Shown: positions 1 through 17,291 of the stretch, piece after piece
Numbering within the stretch: position 1 is the stretch's first letter
Layout of the letters: the number at the start of each line of letters is the position of its first letter
Origin: Annona cherimola
Lineage: Eukaryota > Streptophyta > Magnoliopsida > Magnoliales > Annonaceae
NCBI GenBank assembly: GCA_030490835.1
Contig: CM059971.1
Span: 103,110,095-103,174,094 of the forward strand
Direction: 5' to 3'
DNA: 64,000 nucleotides
Program-made: the position numbers and the translations under genes
Notes under the pieces: model-generated
Database searches by the model: none
What the model was told of the DNA's origin: nothing
The model's input: the letters and a program-made list of their open reading frames with translations, nothing else

Positions 1-60
1 GCTCGTCCATTTGGGCTGAAATTAAAATACGAATAACGAAGGCTGTCATTAAGCGGCTAC
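1..60 (-). pseudogene. 12-oxophytodienoate reductase fragment (exon 4 start), cut by window edge
   Basis: The first 60 bases resemble the exon 4 / intron 3 boundary of the intact copy at 4090-4165. The coding bit reads as the QPNGQA-type segment, and the downstream intron words are shared. About 30 bases around the splice acceptor are missing, so this copy cannot be spliced normally here. The rest of it would lie left of the window. This is the leftmost sign of the OPR cluster. Confidence 0.55.
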
Positions 61-1898
61 AGCGATAACGAATTAAGACAGCTGAAGGAGAGGACAGTTC
101 TTGGAGTGTGTTGGCGTGCAATATGTTTGTAGGGGTGCAAGTAGGGGTGTAAATACGTCGGTCTAACTCAAACCCGACTAGCGCAACCAAATTTATAATA
201 GAGTTGGGTTAGTCATTTTAGTAAAAAAAAAATTATATAATTTGATCTAAACTGACCTAACTTCAAAAGTGGGTTGATTGCCAACCCGACCCGTCTTTGT
301 TTCATATAATAAATTATTAAAAATAGTCATATATCAACACATAATATACAGAAATTAACTAAATATTATTGTTTTGAAATATGATTATTTAGCAATTATA
401 TTATTGTATAAGTCATAAATTGTAAAGTATTTCATATAAAAAGGATTAATTTTTATTCTTTCTTATAAATTTATATTTTAAAATAGATTTAATGAAGCAA
501 AATATTTTTGTGTATTATATATTTATTAACTTGATTTTTAACTTGAACCGAACCTATTTCTATAAGGTTAAAATATGGTTGAATTGAGATGTGAAAAATA
601 GAGATGAAAGTAGTATTAAGTTGAGATTTTACAAAATAACTTAAAATTATATTTACCCTAACCCGAGTTAACCCAACTCGATTTAACTAATCCAGAATTA
701 TTTTAAGAAAACAGTTTTGGGCTACTGAAAATGCGGGGTTTATATCAGCCCCAGGAATATATCGCTACCAAGTACGAACTACCAAGTTCGGGAGAACCCT
801 GGCCGCCCTAAAAATCCGCCCGTATTAACCTATTCACAAGCAACCAAATCCGGGGCGTGCATGCTACCACAAGCGTACGGCTTTTTTGTTTTTCCCCTCA
901 AATGAGGAAACGACAAACATGCTTAATCACTTGAAATGGTCTGTTCACGCAAACTTGCTCAAAATAAATATTCGTCATAAAAAGTACTGCCAATAAAACA
1001 TATAAGTGGATACATTGTCACTAAACAATTTCTTCCAGGCATTTACATTAGTTACTTTCGATTCCTGAGGCCTTTTATCACTTTAACACTTTGAGATTCT
1101 CATATAAATTAGAGTCAATTTGAATGGTTATGATCGAAGTAATAGAGGGGCATATCAATAGTTAAAATGGCTGAAAATAACAACTCAAAATTCCAACAAT
1201 AATGAAAATTTTAATTTTTTAAAAGACAAAAAGGGTAACTATTACATGTCCAACCAAACAAAGCTGTAAAAATTAAGTGCAGTTATTTGATTTTATTCAG
1301 AAATATGTCCTTCACTAGTTAAGATTAAACTAACCATCTTATTTAATTAGGAATGATAGGTGAATTCCACAGGGCATTTATATGATGATGATTATGTCAG
1401 ATGGAATAAACTGCGCTAACGAAACTAACTAATAGCGCGAACTTTATTCGGATCAGGGACTTCCAATCTCAATAGAATGCGTTTGGAGGTGCCTCCATAT
1501 CTGCCCAAGGCACTATCTTTGCTATCTATACTTGTGCATCTACTTCTACATGTCTTTCTTTTTCAGATTTCCAATTTTCATTTATAATTATCATTTCGTA
1601 AAATATTTTTTATTTTATAAATTTATTTTAAAAAGCATTCTATTATTTGAACCCGGCTTGGATCCACCTAATCCGGGGCAATTTGGCAACAGAATCAACC
1701 CAGATCCAAACATATAGGGTCAAACTAAGGCTCGGGTGAGGCAAAACCCGCCCGACTTCTCTCCCGTACTGTTGGGCCAAGACGGAGCTTGTCATGTAAA
1801 CGGTGGCTGCGGTATCAGGCATTCAGGGGGCGAAGAGCCTCCAAGGACTGTCTTAAAATTCGACGCGGTTTCGAAGCCCGCTTAATATCAATCAAACC
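61..1898. other. Intergenic, AT-rich, no gene supported
   Basis: No coding region is supported. At 142 a TAGGGGTG start followed by repeated acccgac/gggtt words resembles the left end of the hAT-like MITE family found elsewhere in the window, but no matching right end or target duplication was found. A similar acccgcccgac-rich patch lies near 1640-1760. Confidence 0.5.
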
Positions 1899-1904
1899 CG
1901 CACA

Positions 1905-2025
1905 TTCCCTGACGTACGAAACACTTGATAATCAAAGCTTGTGGGTGGTGCTTTGCTAAGGATAAAAGGTCAAATGTTGGCCGGTCATCATCGCATACAA
2001 CCAACGCTTCATTTATCTCAACTTC
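1905..2025 (-). pseudogene. Fragment of unrecognised coding sequence (relative of 9431-9619)
   Basis: Read on the minus strand, this stretch gives INEALVVCDDD...FDLLSLA, matching IDEALVVVCDDAGISFDLVP from 9431-9619. The two are diverged copies of one former coding sequence. I do not recognise the family. It directly abuts the OPR scrap at 2047, and the other copy lies about 1.6 kb left of truncated OPR-B, so it may have been duplicated together with the OPR genes. Confidence 0.4.
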
Positions 2026-2046
2026 AATGTATTTTTTTCGAAGTAA

Positions 2047-2134
2047 CTTCAATGTATCTTTGAAGAATTGATCAATTAGGAATTAGGAAACCATGGGCTC
2101 CATCTATCTCAACTCCTCAAAGCCTGCCTCCAGA
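2047..2134 (-). pseudogene. 12-oxophytodienoate reductase fragment, exon 4 joined to exon 5
   Basis: On the minus strand the end of exon 4 (the E-A-G codons) runs straight into the start of exon 5 (F-x-x-x-E-I-x-G-A-H-G-F-L-I-x-Q-F region) without the intron found in the intact copies. It contains in-frame stops and a short internal duplication (aattagg twice). The position of the active-site Tyr reads Phe (TTC), as in OPR-B, which suggests common descent with that copy. It is either a scrap of a processed copy or the product of an intron deletion. Confidence 0.6.
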
Positions 2135-2487
2135 GAGTTCACAAATAAAAAGGGGGGATATGTCAAACATAAAGGCAAAAATCTTATGATACAGGAACAG
2201 ATGTGGCGCCATGAGGTCAGCGTTTCCATTTTTTTCACCCCAACTACGGCAAATGCAGCTCCTTGAAGAACTTATTACGATAAATTTGTCGTTTACCAAC
2301 ACCATTTGCTAAATTGGGCTCATATGATAAAAACCGAAATGCTATAACAGAAACAGCCCCACTATTTAAGAACTGATATGACATCTGCAAAGTAGCTGCT
2401 CGAAGTCGCATTGTTGTTTATTGTTACAAGCCATTCCATGACCTTATATGAGAGAACAACATAGACATAATAATGCAGCCCAGGAAT
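2135..2487. other. OPR-A 3' flank / 3' UTR
   Basis: This is the sequence downstream of the OPR-A stop. From about 2180 to 2487 it is repeated downstream of OPR-B (about 11243-11543), so the duplicated block included the 3' flank. No canonical polyadenylation hexamer was picked out with confidence. Confidence 0.5.
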
Positions 2488-6394
<3,907 letters not shown>

Positions 6395-6466
6395 TGTCTT
6401 GTTCTTTTTCTGCTCTGTTGTCTTTGCACTCTCTTCTCAGATACTGTCGTTCGTCGTGGGACGGAA

Positions 6467-6476
6467 GTATATAAAG
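6467..6476 (-). promoter_or_regulatory. TATA box of OPR-A
   Basis: The minus strand reads TTTATATACT about 75 bases upstream of the OPR-A ATG at 6394, a normal distance for a plant TATA box with a short 5' UTR. Confidence 0.55.
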
Positions 6477-6479
6477 GCC

Positions 6480-8476
6480 TCGGTGGGGGCCGCCGACGTT
6501 GATGGCGGCAGGGGCCGGCAGACTGGTGGGGCCATCTTTTGACTGCCAGCCGTCTAATAAGTTCATTGGAATTTGCCATCGGTGTAATTAACAAGCCACG
6601 GCGGCGGCCGCGTCTACAACCATACAAAAATCACAGCCGGCTGAGGCGTAGCGTCGAATGGGGAAAGCAAAAAGGCGTTGGTCGCGGGCTCGAATCTGAT
6701 CGGGGATTTTAAACAGGCCCTATACGAGTTTGTACTTTGTATGGTTTTTACAATTTCCTTCATGTTCAGGTTTTTAATACAAAATTTTCCTTCGTACAGG
6801 AGTTTGCTGAAAATTTCCCTTAATGCTGTGAAGATTATGGATGTACCTATTGTAATATTAGTTATCATGTTATATAAATACTAATAAAAAAGAGTATTTT
6901 ATTTTTTTTTTCCTTTCTTCTTTCTTTAATGGTCTAATACAATCCACGCGTTCCATTCTTTTATTTTTTTTTAATTTTTATGATGTTCACCTACGTAGAT
7001 GTTTTTATTTATCGTTCTAAAACCATAAATTAAATATTATTTTATATTATGCATTTAATTTTTAATTTTAATATTTATAGACTCACTTTCTTTAAAGATA
7101 AAAGTTTCACATCAAAATGATTTTTGATATCATAATTAAATATGTATTAATAAAGATAATAAATAGTTCATATTTAACAAATTTTTAGGGTCCTAGCATA
7201 CGAAAGAGGTGTTAAATCTACGTCCGCACCTCTTCTCATGGACTTTCTAACAGATATTAAATAGTAACTATTTTAATTATCTGTTTATTCTATTTTTGTT
7301 TATATATTCTAATATATTTCATACTTGTGTTTATTAGGCTATCATACTTCAAAAAAATATTTTCTTTCTTATTTTTCCATCTACCTTTATTATCAAATGA
7401 GCCCTAATGAGGTAGGGTAGAAAGTGAGGAAGTTGGTTCATTTTTGTAACGAGGGACTATTTGGTAATGTGAGTATTAAGGAGATGGTAAGTTAGGTTTT
7501 TAAAAAGCATAAAAGTAATGTAATATGATATTAATAAAGTGAGAATAAATAAGGTAGTTGTATGATAAAATGACAAACATATGTGAGTAAAATGAAAAAA
7601 ATTAAGATAGGTGGATAATTAAGATGTCAAATTATATTTTAAAAAAAGTAAGAAGAGTTGAGAAATGTACTTCTCTTCCCACTCTCGTTACCAGATGATA
7701 ATTCAGGATAGAGTAAAGTAAATGATAGAAAGTCGGAATAAGAATATATTTTAAAAATGTAAGAGAAACGTGATATGACAGGATAAAATTAGAATAAATC
7801 GGATAAGTATATAAATAAATGATTGCAAAATATGAGTAAAAATGAAAATATGATCATTACGACATGTTTATAAAATGATAAAACCTTTAGAAAAAGTTTT
7901 CGATTAAAAGTTTATTGAAATAAGAGAAAATAACATAGTATAACATGGAAAATGATGAGAAGTAAGATAATAAAATTAAATAGATAGGTTAGTTATATGA
8001 GAGTTGTGTAGAAATAATTAAAAATATAGTAGTTTTATAAGAATACATAAAAAATAATTAAAATAGAGTAGTTATGAAAAGTAAAATGTTTCAATTGAAA
8101 TTTTTTTGTTCGAGAAGTTCTATGTGTATCCAAATTTCAAACACACCCTTAGATAGTTAAAATATTAGATTATTTTTGAAAAATTGCATGGAAGAGAGGT
8201 GGGAGAGTAAGTTTTCCACATTTCTCTCACACCAAGAAAGGGATGTTTGTTCTTTCCTTATCAAAAATAAAAAGGGATGTGTGGAAGTGTATCATGTTAG
8301 TATCCTTATTTGTTCCTTTGTTGAAGGTGGGAGTAATGTAATACAAGAAGAATAATAGTGAAGAATAAATAAGATAAAAGATAAAATATGTAAGATTATT
8401 ATTTTTTATTGTTCGTTTATGGAATCATACTTTATGATATCTCACTTTTTTCTCAATCAAATTAATATAATAATTT
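6480..8476. other. Intergenic, MITE remnants, no gene supported
   Basis: AT-rich sequence with several degraded relatives of the Tourist-like MITE family (words such as gatgtgatatgataggagtaa and caaacacaccc near 7430-7680, 7700-7900 and 7920-8150). No reading frame with recognisable similarity. Confidence 0.45.
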
Positions 8477-8745
8477 GGATGTGTTTGGAAAGTAATAAAA
8501 CTTTTGATGAAAAATTTTTATATAGAAATTTTTAAAGTGAGAGAAAATGATGTGATATGATAGGAGTAATGATGAAGAGTAAAGAAAATAAAACTAAAAT
8601 AAATGTGTTAGATGTATGAATAGTTGTATAAAAATGATTGAAAAATAAAATAATAGTATAGAAATAAATGAAAAAATTAAAAATAAGGCAAGGCACTCAT
8701 GAAGAATAAAAAAATTTGGTTCAAACGGTTTTTTGGTTTAATAAA
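8477..8745. mobile_element. Degraded Tourist-like MITE
   Basis: It starts with ggatgtgtttgg, and the interior words aaaacttttgatgaaaa, gatgtgatatgataggagtaatgatga and agttgtataaaaatgattga match the reverse orientation of the intact copies at 41498 and 52363. The right end is decayed. Confidence 0.5.
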
Positions 8746-9028
8746 CCCTCTGTGAATTCATAAGATTTTTTTTTTCAAATTTTCTTACAAAACGATTTCA
8801 CAAATTCTTGTAAACTTTCTTCGCAATATTAAAAAGAGGACTAAAATTCTTAATAAAGGAGGTCCCGGTCCCCACCATGTTGTTAACATGGGAGTCGAGC
8901 ATGCTGGGGGTGAGCCAGCGCACGTTCTCGATATGGTCGGTCGGTGTGAACCAGAGCCTTAATAATTATTTAAAAGATGATAATAGAAGAAAATGCGGAA
9001 TGATCTTTTCAGACCGGTCGGAAATCGG
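8746..9028. other. Intergenic, no gene supported
   Basis: A short GC-richer patch (8860-8960) lies in AT-rich sequence. No recognisable coding or RNA gene. Confidence 0.4.
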
Positions 9029-9376
9029 GTGATTTCCGACCGGTCAAAAAATATATTTCTTGAATTTTTTTTTTAAAATAATTTTATAAACATGTTAATC
9101 TAGTTCTATTTAATCTATAAATCAATTTTTAACATTTTTGGATATATCTATATATTTATTTTGGATTTTTAAATACAGGGATATTTAAGTCATTTTAAAT
9201 ATTCTTAAAATGACTTAAATATCCCTGTATTTAAAAATCCAAAATAAATATATATACATATCTAAAAATGATAAAACTTGGTTTATAGATTAAATATAAT
9301 TAGATTAATATATTTATAAAAAAAATTTCAAAAAAAAAAAGTAAAAAAATATATTTTTTGACCGGTCGAAAATCAC
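9029..9376. mobile_element. Fold-back MITE with GACCGGTC ends
   Basis: The element is an almost complete inverted repeat centred near 9205. The left arm starts gtgatttccgaccggtc and the right arm ends gaccggtcgaaaatcac. The inner arms (ggatttttaaatacaggg / ccctgtatttaaaaatcc) pair perfectly. It has no coding capacity. A second inverted GACCGGTC motif lies just outside the left end (9012-9025). No clear target duplication was found. Confidence 0.7.
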
Positions 9377-9430
9377 AAAGATCGGTACTCGAAGAAAATA
9401 GGATAACTATGTTATTAAGATGTGTCAAAA

Positions 9431-9619
9431 CTAGTGTAAAAGGGACCTACAAGGGCGGCCGGCCGATGGCAATTGAATGGGCTTCATCCCTGACGCACGA
9501 AAGATGGCGGGTGTGATTGCCAAGGGAACGAGGTCAAAGCTGATCCCGGCGTCATCGCACACGACCACCAACGCTTCATCGATAAGAGGTTGAGTCGTTG
9601 AGGTGGCCGCCATTGCCAT
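9431..9619 (-). pseudogene. Unrecognised short open frame (62 aa), relative of 1905-2025
   Basis: The minus strand gives a GC-rich open frame starting MAMAATSTTQPLIDEALVVV. The IDEALVVVCDDAGISFDLVP part is shared with the diverged copy at 1905-2025. Composition differs from the AT-rich surroundings, which fits a former first exon. No family recognised and no downstream exon found, so it is treated as a gene fragment. Confidence 0.4.
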
Positions 9620-10833
9620 GTGATTTATTATTATTATTATTAATTTTTATTTTTTTTTTAATTATCTATTGGCCCTCTGCCTCTTATCGGTGCATTAGAA
9701 AGCGGGCTGTAGCAGCAAGTCAACAGTTCGTGATGCTTTACCTGTTCATGCTCCTGCCCTCCACCATGGGTATGTTTCCTTTGCTCCGTTCTAATCCAGG
9801 CCTACGCACACATCCTCTTCTAAGCTTTGAATGAGTATGGGTCCTGTGGGATTTGGATATGGGATGGAATAAATGCCGTTGTATATTTGGAATGAAAAAA
9901 GTGTATTAACACAGCTAAAAATTGTATTGAAAATGAAAAATAAATTGTTACTTTTTAAAATAAGATTTTTTTTTTTTTTGGGGAAATGGATGATTTTATT
10001 CTACCCTAATATGAGCTTCATCTCATCGTAGATGTGAACAAGACACAAAATATCTTCCTTACAATGTAATGTGATATTTTAATTATCTAATTATCATATT
10101 TTTTTATTATCATCTATATATTTTAAATTATCTTTCACATCTATTTACAAAATTATTTTAACTATTTTATTTTTATTATCTTTATCCCTAAATACTATTC
10201 CCGTCATATCATATTATTCTTTTGCTTTTTTAAAAAAAAATTCCTCATTTTTTTCTTGTTACCAAATACAACCTAAGTCAAGATTTGATGCTACAATAGT
10301 TTTCTTGAATCGCATGCATGCCTATTCCTTTGTTTTTCCTTTAATTATTAATTTATTTTTCGGGTTCATCTAACGCAACCCAAGCGCATCGATCAGGGAT
10401 GCATGGATGCATGAGGTGCATTAGATTATAAATATTTTATACTTATTAGTATGTGACAGTGAAAAGGCATCTGTAGATCCGAAATCAAATCCCGATCATG
10501 AAGGGCAGCCCACGTGATAATTACATATATTTTGTTTGATGTCGTTCACCTACTATACGAGGTCGTTGCATTGCATGCAAAATTAGAAATGTAGGGTGAC
10601 CGCTACTGCAGGCTTTATCATGAAATAGGAGCACTATTCTTGTTGGTGTGGCATTGATAGTTGTTGTGGGAATTGGTAGACCTATGGGTGCACATTCGCT
10701 TGGTTGGCCCACCAGGTCAAGGTGGATCCGTGATCAAAAGCTGGAAGCAACAGTAAGCCATCGGTGGCTTAATCAACTGCTTAGATTTACCGGACAAATG
10801 AGACCGTCGAGATGCCTGTCAATCTCACACAGC
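9620..10833. other. Intergenic, no gene supported
   Basis: Mixed AT-rich sequence with a T-run at 9967. An open stretch at 10648-11052 runs into the tandem repeat described next and has no recognised similarity. Confidence 0.4.
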
Positions 10834-11004
10834 GGATGCCACTTTCTAAGTCAAATTAATGCACTAGCATCAAATAATTTGCACGTTCGCGGATGCGACT
10901 TTCTAAATCAAATTCATGCACTAGCATTAAATAATTTGCACGTTGGCGGATGCGACTTTCTAAGTCTAATTAATGCACTAGCATCAAATAATTTGTACGT
11001 TCGG
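10834..11004 (+). repeat. 57-bp tandem repeat, three copies
   Basis: Three head-to-tail 57-bp units start at 10834, 10891 and 10948, each beginning ggatgc and ending cgttcg/cgttgg, with few differences. As 57 is a multiple of three, an open frame (10648-11052, 134 aa) crosses them as a 19-residue repeat of the form GCxFLxxIxALAxNNLxVR. No known protein matches; it is most simply a minisatellite. Confidence 0.8.
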
Positions 11005-11094
11005 CAAAAAGACGCCAATTCCGAAGTCAACATTAATATGTTCAAATTCTGATTTCATCGCAAATACAAGAATGCATGAGGAAAATCCGTTCAA

Positions 11095-11235
11095 ATAATT
11101 TTTTTTTTTTTTTTGAAATTTTTTTACAAAACTATTAATCTAAAAAAATATACTTTGCTGATAACAGTTGTATAAAAAAAATTCAAAAAATAAAAAATAA
11201 AAAATAAATTTTTGTACCTTAGTACACTGGAATAA
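11095..11235. mobile_element. Internally deleted fold-back MITE remnant
   Basis: It has T-rich and A-rich arms with the words acaaaactattaatcta and taacagttgtataaaaaaaattc, typical of the palindromic-end MITE family seen at 21.2-24.9 kb and 30.3 kb. The central part is missing. It ends right where the OPR-B duplication begins. Confidence 0.4.
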
Positions 11236-11543
11236 GACTCAAAAATCTTATGATATAGGAACAGATGTGGCGCCATGAGGTCAGTGCTTCCATTTTTTCA
11301 CCCCAACTATAGCAAATGCAGCTCTTTGAAGAACTTGTTCCGATAAATGTCGTTTACCAACACCATTTGCTAAATTGGGCTAATATGATAAAAACCCAAA
11401 TGCTATAATACAAACAGCCCCACTATTTAACAACTGATATGACATCTGCAGAGTAGCTACCAGAAGTAGCACTGCTGTTTATTGTTACAAGCCATTCCAT
11501 GACCTTATATGAGAGAACAACATAGACATAATAATGCAGCGAT

Positions 11544-12138
<595 letters not shown>

Positions 12139-12205
12139 TTATCACAGTATTCATAATGATGAAATTAGGAGAAAAGATGTACAGGACATTCGAGATTGAT
12201 ACTGC

Positions 12206-13292
12206 AAGCAATTCTTTTGAAATTATTTATTTGTTTATGTTAATAATGAAATGTCTTGCAATCTTTTTATTATAATGTTTTTCAATTTATTTAAGGATGA
12301 CCATCCCCATAATATGGTTTGGACAATATATTTTATTAACTTGTTTCTATAAATGATTGTGTAATTTTTTCTCAACTTGAAAAGAGAATAGAATGATGAA
12401 TGTGATTAATTCCTAAAAATCATGCTACCATGTATATGATGCATGATACAAAGATACAAGACCATTTTAGAAGTGTAAGTGGACCAAAGTCTCCCTCTAA
12501 TGCGACCAAGTCACTAATACAGGCCAAAGGTAGGCGGTACACTTCCTAAACTAAGGAGTAGACGAATCGATGATCGCCTAGCTAGCGTACCAACCAATAA
12601 CAGAATATGCATTTACACATGCATTTATTATGAAATGACAAATTTTGGACTAAAAATATTTACTTGAATAAAAATGCTTGCTTACTGAGTCTAGTATTCA
12701 CGATTTTTTTTCCCAACCTTAGATAAGTAAAATTCAAAGAAGTTGTCTCCACTTAAGGAATTTTGAGATTAAACTGTACTCACAGCCTATGTATGTGGAA
12801 ATATATTCTAAGGATTCAATATTACATAGGAACATAGTGCAAAGAATTGATGTTGTAAATGTTTATTTTAATATTTTGTAAATATTATGTGATTTTAATT
12901 ACAAGTGTATGATTACTTGTAATCTGAAATGAGATTGAATTGAAGACTCCACCGCGTGAACAGGGCCACAATCCTGTTCATAATTTACCAACTAAATGAT
13001 TCTGGAGTAAGTTTTAGGCACCTCATGTTCGATGCGTCATATTTTTCTATACAACTACTCTACTTTTCAATCTTTTATCCAATTATACATACGTTTAATA
13101 TATCTATTTTGAGGAGACATCTGGTAATATGGGTTTTTGTGAGATTGAGGGATGAGTAGAGAATGAAAAACGAAATATTTTACTATTTGTGTTATTGAGA
13201 TTTATGTTATTGATATGAAATAACAAAAGTAAAGTTTGAATAAATAGGGTTGTTAGAGGATAGTTGTAAAAAAAATGATTGAATTGTTACTG
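12206..13292. other. Intergenic, no gene supported
   Basis: AT-rich sequence after the right break of the OPR-B duplication. Faint Tourist-like MITE words occur near 13030-13280. No coding similarity recognised. Confidence 0.4.
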
Positions 13293-14009
13293 TAGGGTTG
13301 CAACTCAGATCGATTCGGTTCGGGTGGTGGTCTACCTTACATGTACCCTATTTACAAAAAGCCTACCCAACCTATTCATTTGTTGATTCGGTTCTTAGTA
13401 TACCCTACCAAACCCATTACCCATTGGTCGGTTCCAATTTCGGTTCCAAATCAGTTCATTTAATACTCAAATATAATATTTTCTTAAAAAATATTTCTAT
13501 GTTATTTTAAATAATGTAAAGAAATATTCATTTATATTTTAAAATCACAAGTACATATGTTACTGTCTACATTATTATATAAAAATATAAAATATAAACC
13601 GTCACAATTCACTCATTAAAACAATTAATATATTATAATCACAGTTCATAAGTTTATTTATAAAAAGAATTCGGAAGCCAATGACATAAAAACTCAACTA
13701 GTTTTTTACTTTAGAATACACAACTCCATAAGCTAGACATAAGATTGATTAAAATAGATGTATACACAAGACATCACAAACAAAAAACAACACATACTAT
13801 ATATTATATATCCTATACGTATATAATTATACTTATATAGGTCGGTTCTAGGTACCCAACATATCTTCCCTACCTTTACTCTATTTTTTGAGGTGAGTAA
13901 TAATTTGAACCCTACCCATACCCATGGGTAATATTTTATATCCTACTCTACCTAAATTAGGGTCGAGTCAGTAGGTATCTATAAGTACCCTGCCCAAGTT
14001 GCATCCCTA
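13293..14009. mobile_element. hAT-like MITE copy
   Basis: Begins tagggttgcaactcagatcg and ends caagttgcatcccta, giving imperfect terminal inverted repeats of the family that shows 8-bp target duplications elsewhere (22154, 26621, 53590, 57404). The interior is AT-rich with no coding capacity. The flanks here do not match well, so its target duplication is decayed. Confidence 0.6.
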
Positions 14010-14924
14010 ATTATGAAAATAAAATTTTAAAAATAGAATTATTAAACAAATAAATGATTTGTAAGAAAATGGGAAGGATGAGACGTTTCTTACCCCATCT
14101 CACTTTTATTGCTTAGCAAACGTCTCGTAACTTTATTCGCTTTATTCCGTATTATTATTTTATAATATCACATTATTTTTTTATTTTAAAAACTTGTACA
14201 CAAAAATTTTTTCATAAAATAATTTAGCACGTCCCAACACACCCTTAGTTATTCTTTTTTTATTTTTATCTTTATATTTTAATAATTTTCTTATGCGGCT
14301 AAATCTTGTATTCTCTCTTCACCGCATCATATCACGTTACTCTCATCTTTGAAGAGTAATTTTATCTAAGGGGATGTTTCGTAATTTTAATTTTGTGGGA
14401 ACTGTGGGATGGAGTGGGGGTGAAAAATAAAATATTTTAAAAATTATCTGATTAATACAAAATGATAAGAGTAAAGTTGAAATAAATAAATTTATTAAAT
14501 GGTATTTGATAAAAAAAATAATTAAAATATATGAATAAAAGTAAAAAACTATGATTATTAATTAATTAATAATCAACCTTGAAAACCGTTCTCCTATGGA
14601 TTCCCTCCCACCAGTTTCCGCGCGTGCTAAACATGCCAACTAACTTCCCGTATGCTCGAATGAGAACCGACACACCGTGGCGTCACTGCCGACGTCACGT
14701 ATTGAATGCCGGGCCATGGATGTCTTTCGAAGGAAAACCGTCTAAGTTCATCCCAACATCTTACAACAACGCCAGCATACGCAATGATTTTATTTGATGA
14801 ACCCGTGCGGAACGGTTACGTCTTTGACACTCTCTTTTATTATTTGGTATTTTAAGTTCCCTGGTCTCTGACATTCACGTTTGATAAAGGTCGAATTTTA
14901 CCAATATTTATAAATTTTATTTAT
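14010..14924. other. Intergenic, degraded MITE and a short GC-rich patch
   Basis: Near 14060-14240 there are degraded Tourist-like MITE words ending cccaacacaccctta. A GC-richer stretch at 14579-14800 has a 72-codon open frame without recognisable similarity. Confidence 0.4.
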
Positions 14925-15216
14925 GGGTGTGGTTGGGAATTCGTAAAACTTGTGATGAAAATTTTTTCATGTAAAAGTTGTTAAATTAATAGAAAATGAT
15001 GTGATATTGTAAGTGTAATGATGAGTAGTAAAGAGAATAAATTTAAAATAAATAGGTTAGTTGTATTGGTAGTTGTGTATAAATGATTGAAAATTAGGGT
15101 TGTTATATATAAATATGTGTAAAAAATAATTAAAAAAAGAGTAATTATGGAGAGTGAAAAATTTTAAATTGAAAAGTTTTAACTTTGACAACTTTTGCAA
15201 ATTGCCAAACACACCC
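14925..15216. mobile_element. Tourist-like MITE (PIF/Harbinger type)
   Basis: Starts gggtgtggttggga and ends gccaaacacaccc. The interior is the reverse complement of the intact copies at 41498 and 52363. Length is about 292 bp with no coding capacity. The expected 3-bp target duplication is not clean (tat on the left, ttt on the right). Confidence 0.7.
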
Positions 15217-16021
15217 TTTATCTTCAAAATTTAAAAACATACTCACGTATTTTATCGTATTCTACTAATATTTACACCGTTAGGGATTCATTAGAAGGAC
15301 TTGTAAAATGACTAAAATGTCCATTCTTAATTATGATTTATAGCAAAAAATTCATATTTAGAAAATTTTTTAGTACTTTTATAAATATAAAATTATATAA
15401 AATTTATAATTATATGTGAAATTTTCTTTCATAAATTGTATCACACACCGTTTAGTAGATGACATGTTTTGTAATGTGTATCCATCATTTTCTATAATTT
15501 CCCCTCTTTCCTACATATTCTCTCATAAATAATTTTATCTCAACCATCTAACAACTTTACTTTTACAAACTTTACTCATATACTTAATTATTTTTCTTCG
15601 GACTACCCGTTTATTCGAAATTTACCCTCATCACATCATATTATTTGTACAATTTTCAAAATATTCTCTTCCGTACTTCTCTCACATCATCCCAAACTTC
15701 TGCCAAAATTTATATTTTCAAATGTCATCTTAAATTTCTATGATACCCACACCATCAATATATTTGTTATCTACCTCATAGAACAAAGAATTTTGCCCAT
15801 CCCAAATTTTACTAATCAAAACAATTCAATGTTGATATAACTCTTAAATCACTAATAAAAAATGACTTTTAAATTATTTGATGTCACAAATTGATAATTT
15901 AGCATCATCAACTAAGTCATAGTAGGGTTCAATCATTTTAATTAGAAAAATTTTGGATAGAATAACGGTTGTGTTGACAATATGAATATGAGCTTATGTT
16001 AAAGCATCTGAGGGACTTTAA
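15217..16021. other. Intergenic, no gene supported
   Basis: AT-rich sequence with scattered MITE-like words. Nothing recognised as coding. Confidence 0.35.
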
Positions 16022-16310
16022 ATGGAGGTGTATTTGAGAAGTGGTATAACTTTTGAATGAAAAATTTTTTGCATAAAAGTTTTTTTAATGAAAGAAAATG
16101 ATGTAATAAGATAGGAGAAATAATAAGTATTAAAGATAATAAAGTTAAAATAGATATATTAGTTGTAGATAGTTGTGTATGAATAATTAAAAAGTAGGAT
16201 AATTTATATAGAAAGATGTAAAGAAATAATTAAAAAATGAGATAATTGTAGAAGTGAAAAATTTTAAATTGAAAAGTTTTTTTTAAAAAAAAACAAACAC
16301 ACTCGGGATA
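16022..16310. mobile_element. Degraded Tourist-like MITE
   Basis: Starts ggaggtgtatttgagaag and ends caaacacactcgg, with the same interior words as the copies at 14925 and 41498 (agaaaatgatgtaataagataggag, agttgtgtatgaataattaaaaagta). Decayed terminal repeats. Confidence 0.6.
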
Positions 16311-17200
<890 letters not shown>

Positions 17201-17271
17201 TGCTAACTCAAACACTCGGCCTCCTCCGCAGTCAATATGGGATAACCCAAAATCAGACTAGTCCGATTCCA

Positions 17272-17291
17272 TGCGCATGCATGCATGCGCA
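17272..17291. repeat. 20-bp perfect palindrome with RY motifs
   Basis: TGCGCATGCATGCATGCGCA equals its own reverse complement. It contains overlapping CATGCA (RY) words, which plant B3-domain factors bind. A regulatory role here is not shown by context. Confidence 0.5.

Noticed and set aside
10648..11052. 134-codon frame as a real gene
   Set aside because: Half of it is a 57-bp minisatellite, no similarity was recognised, and there is no supporting promoter or exon structure.
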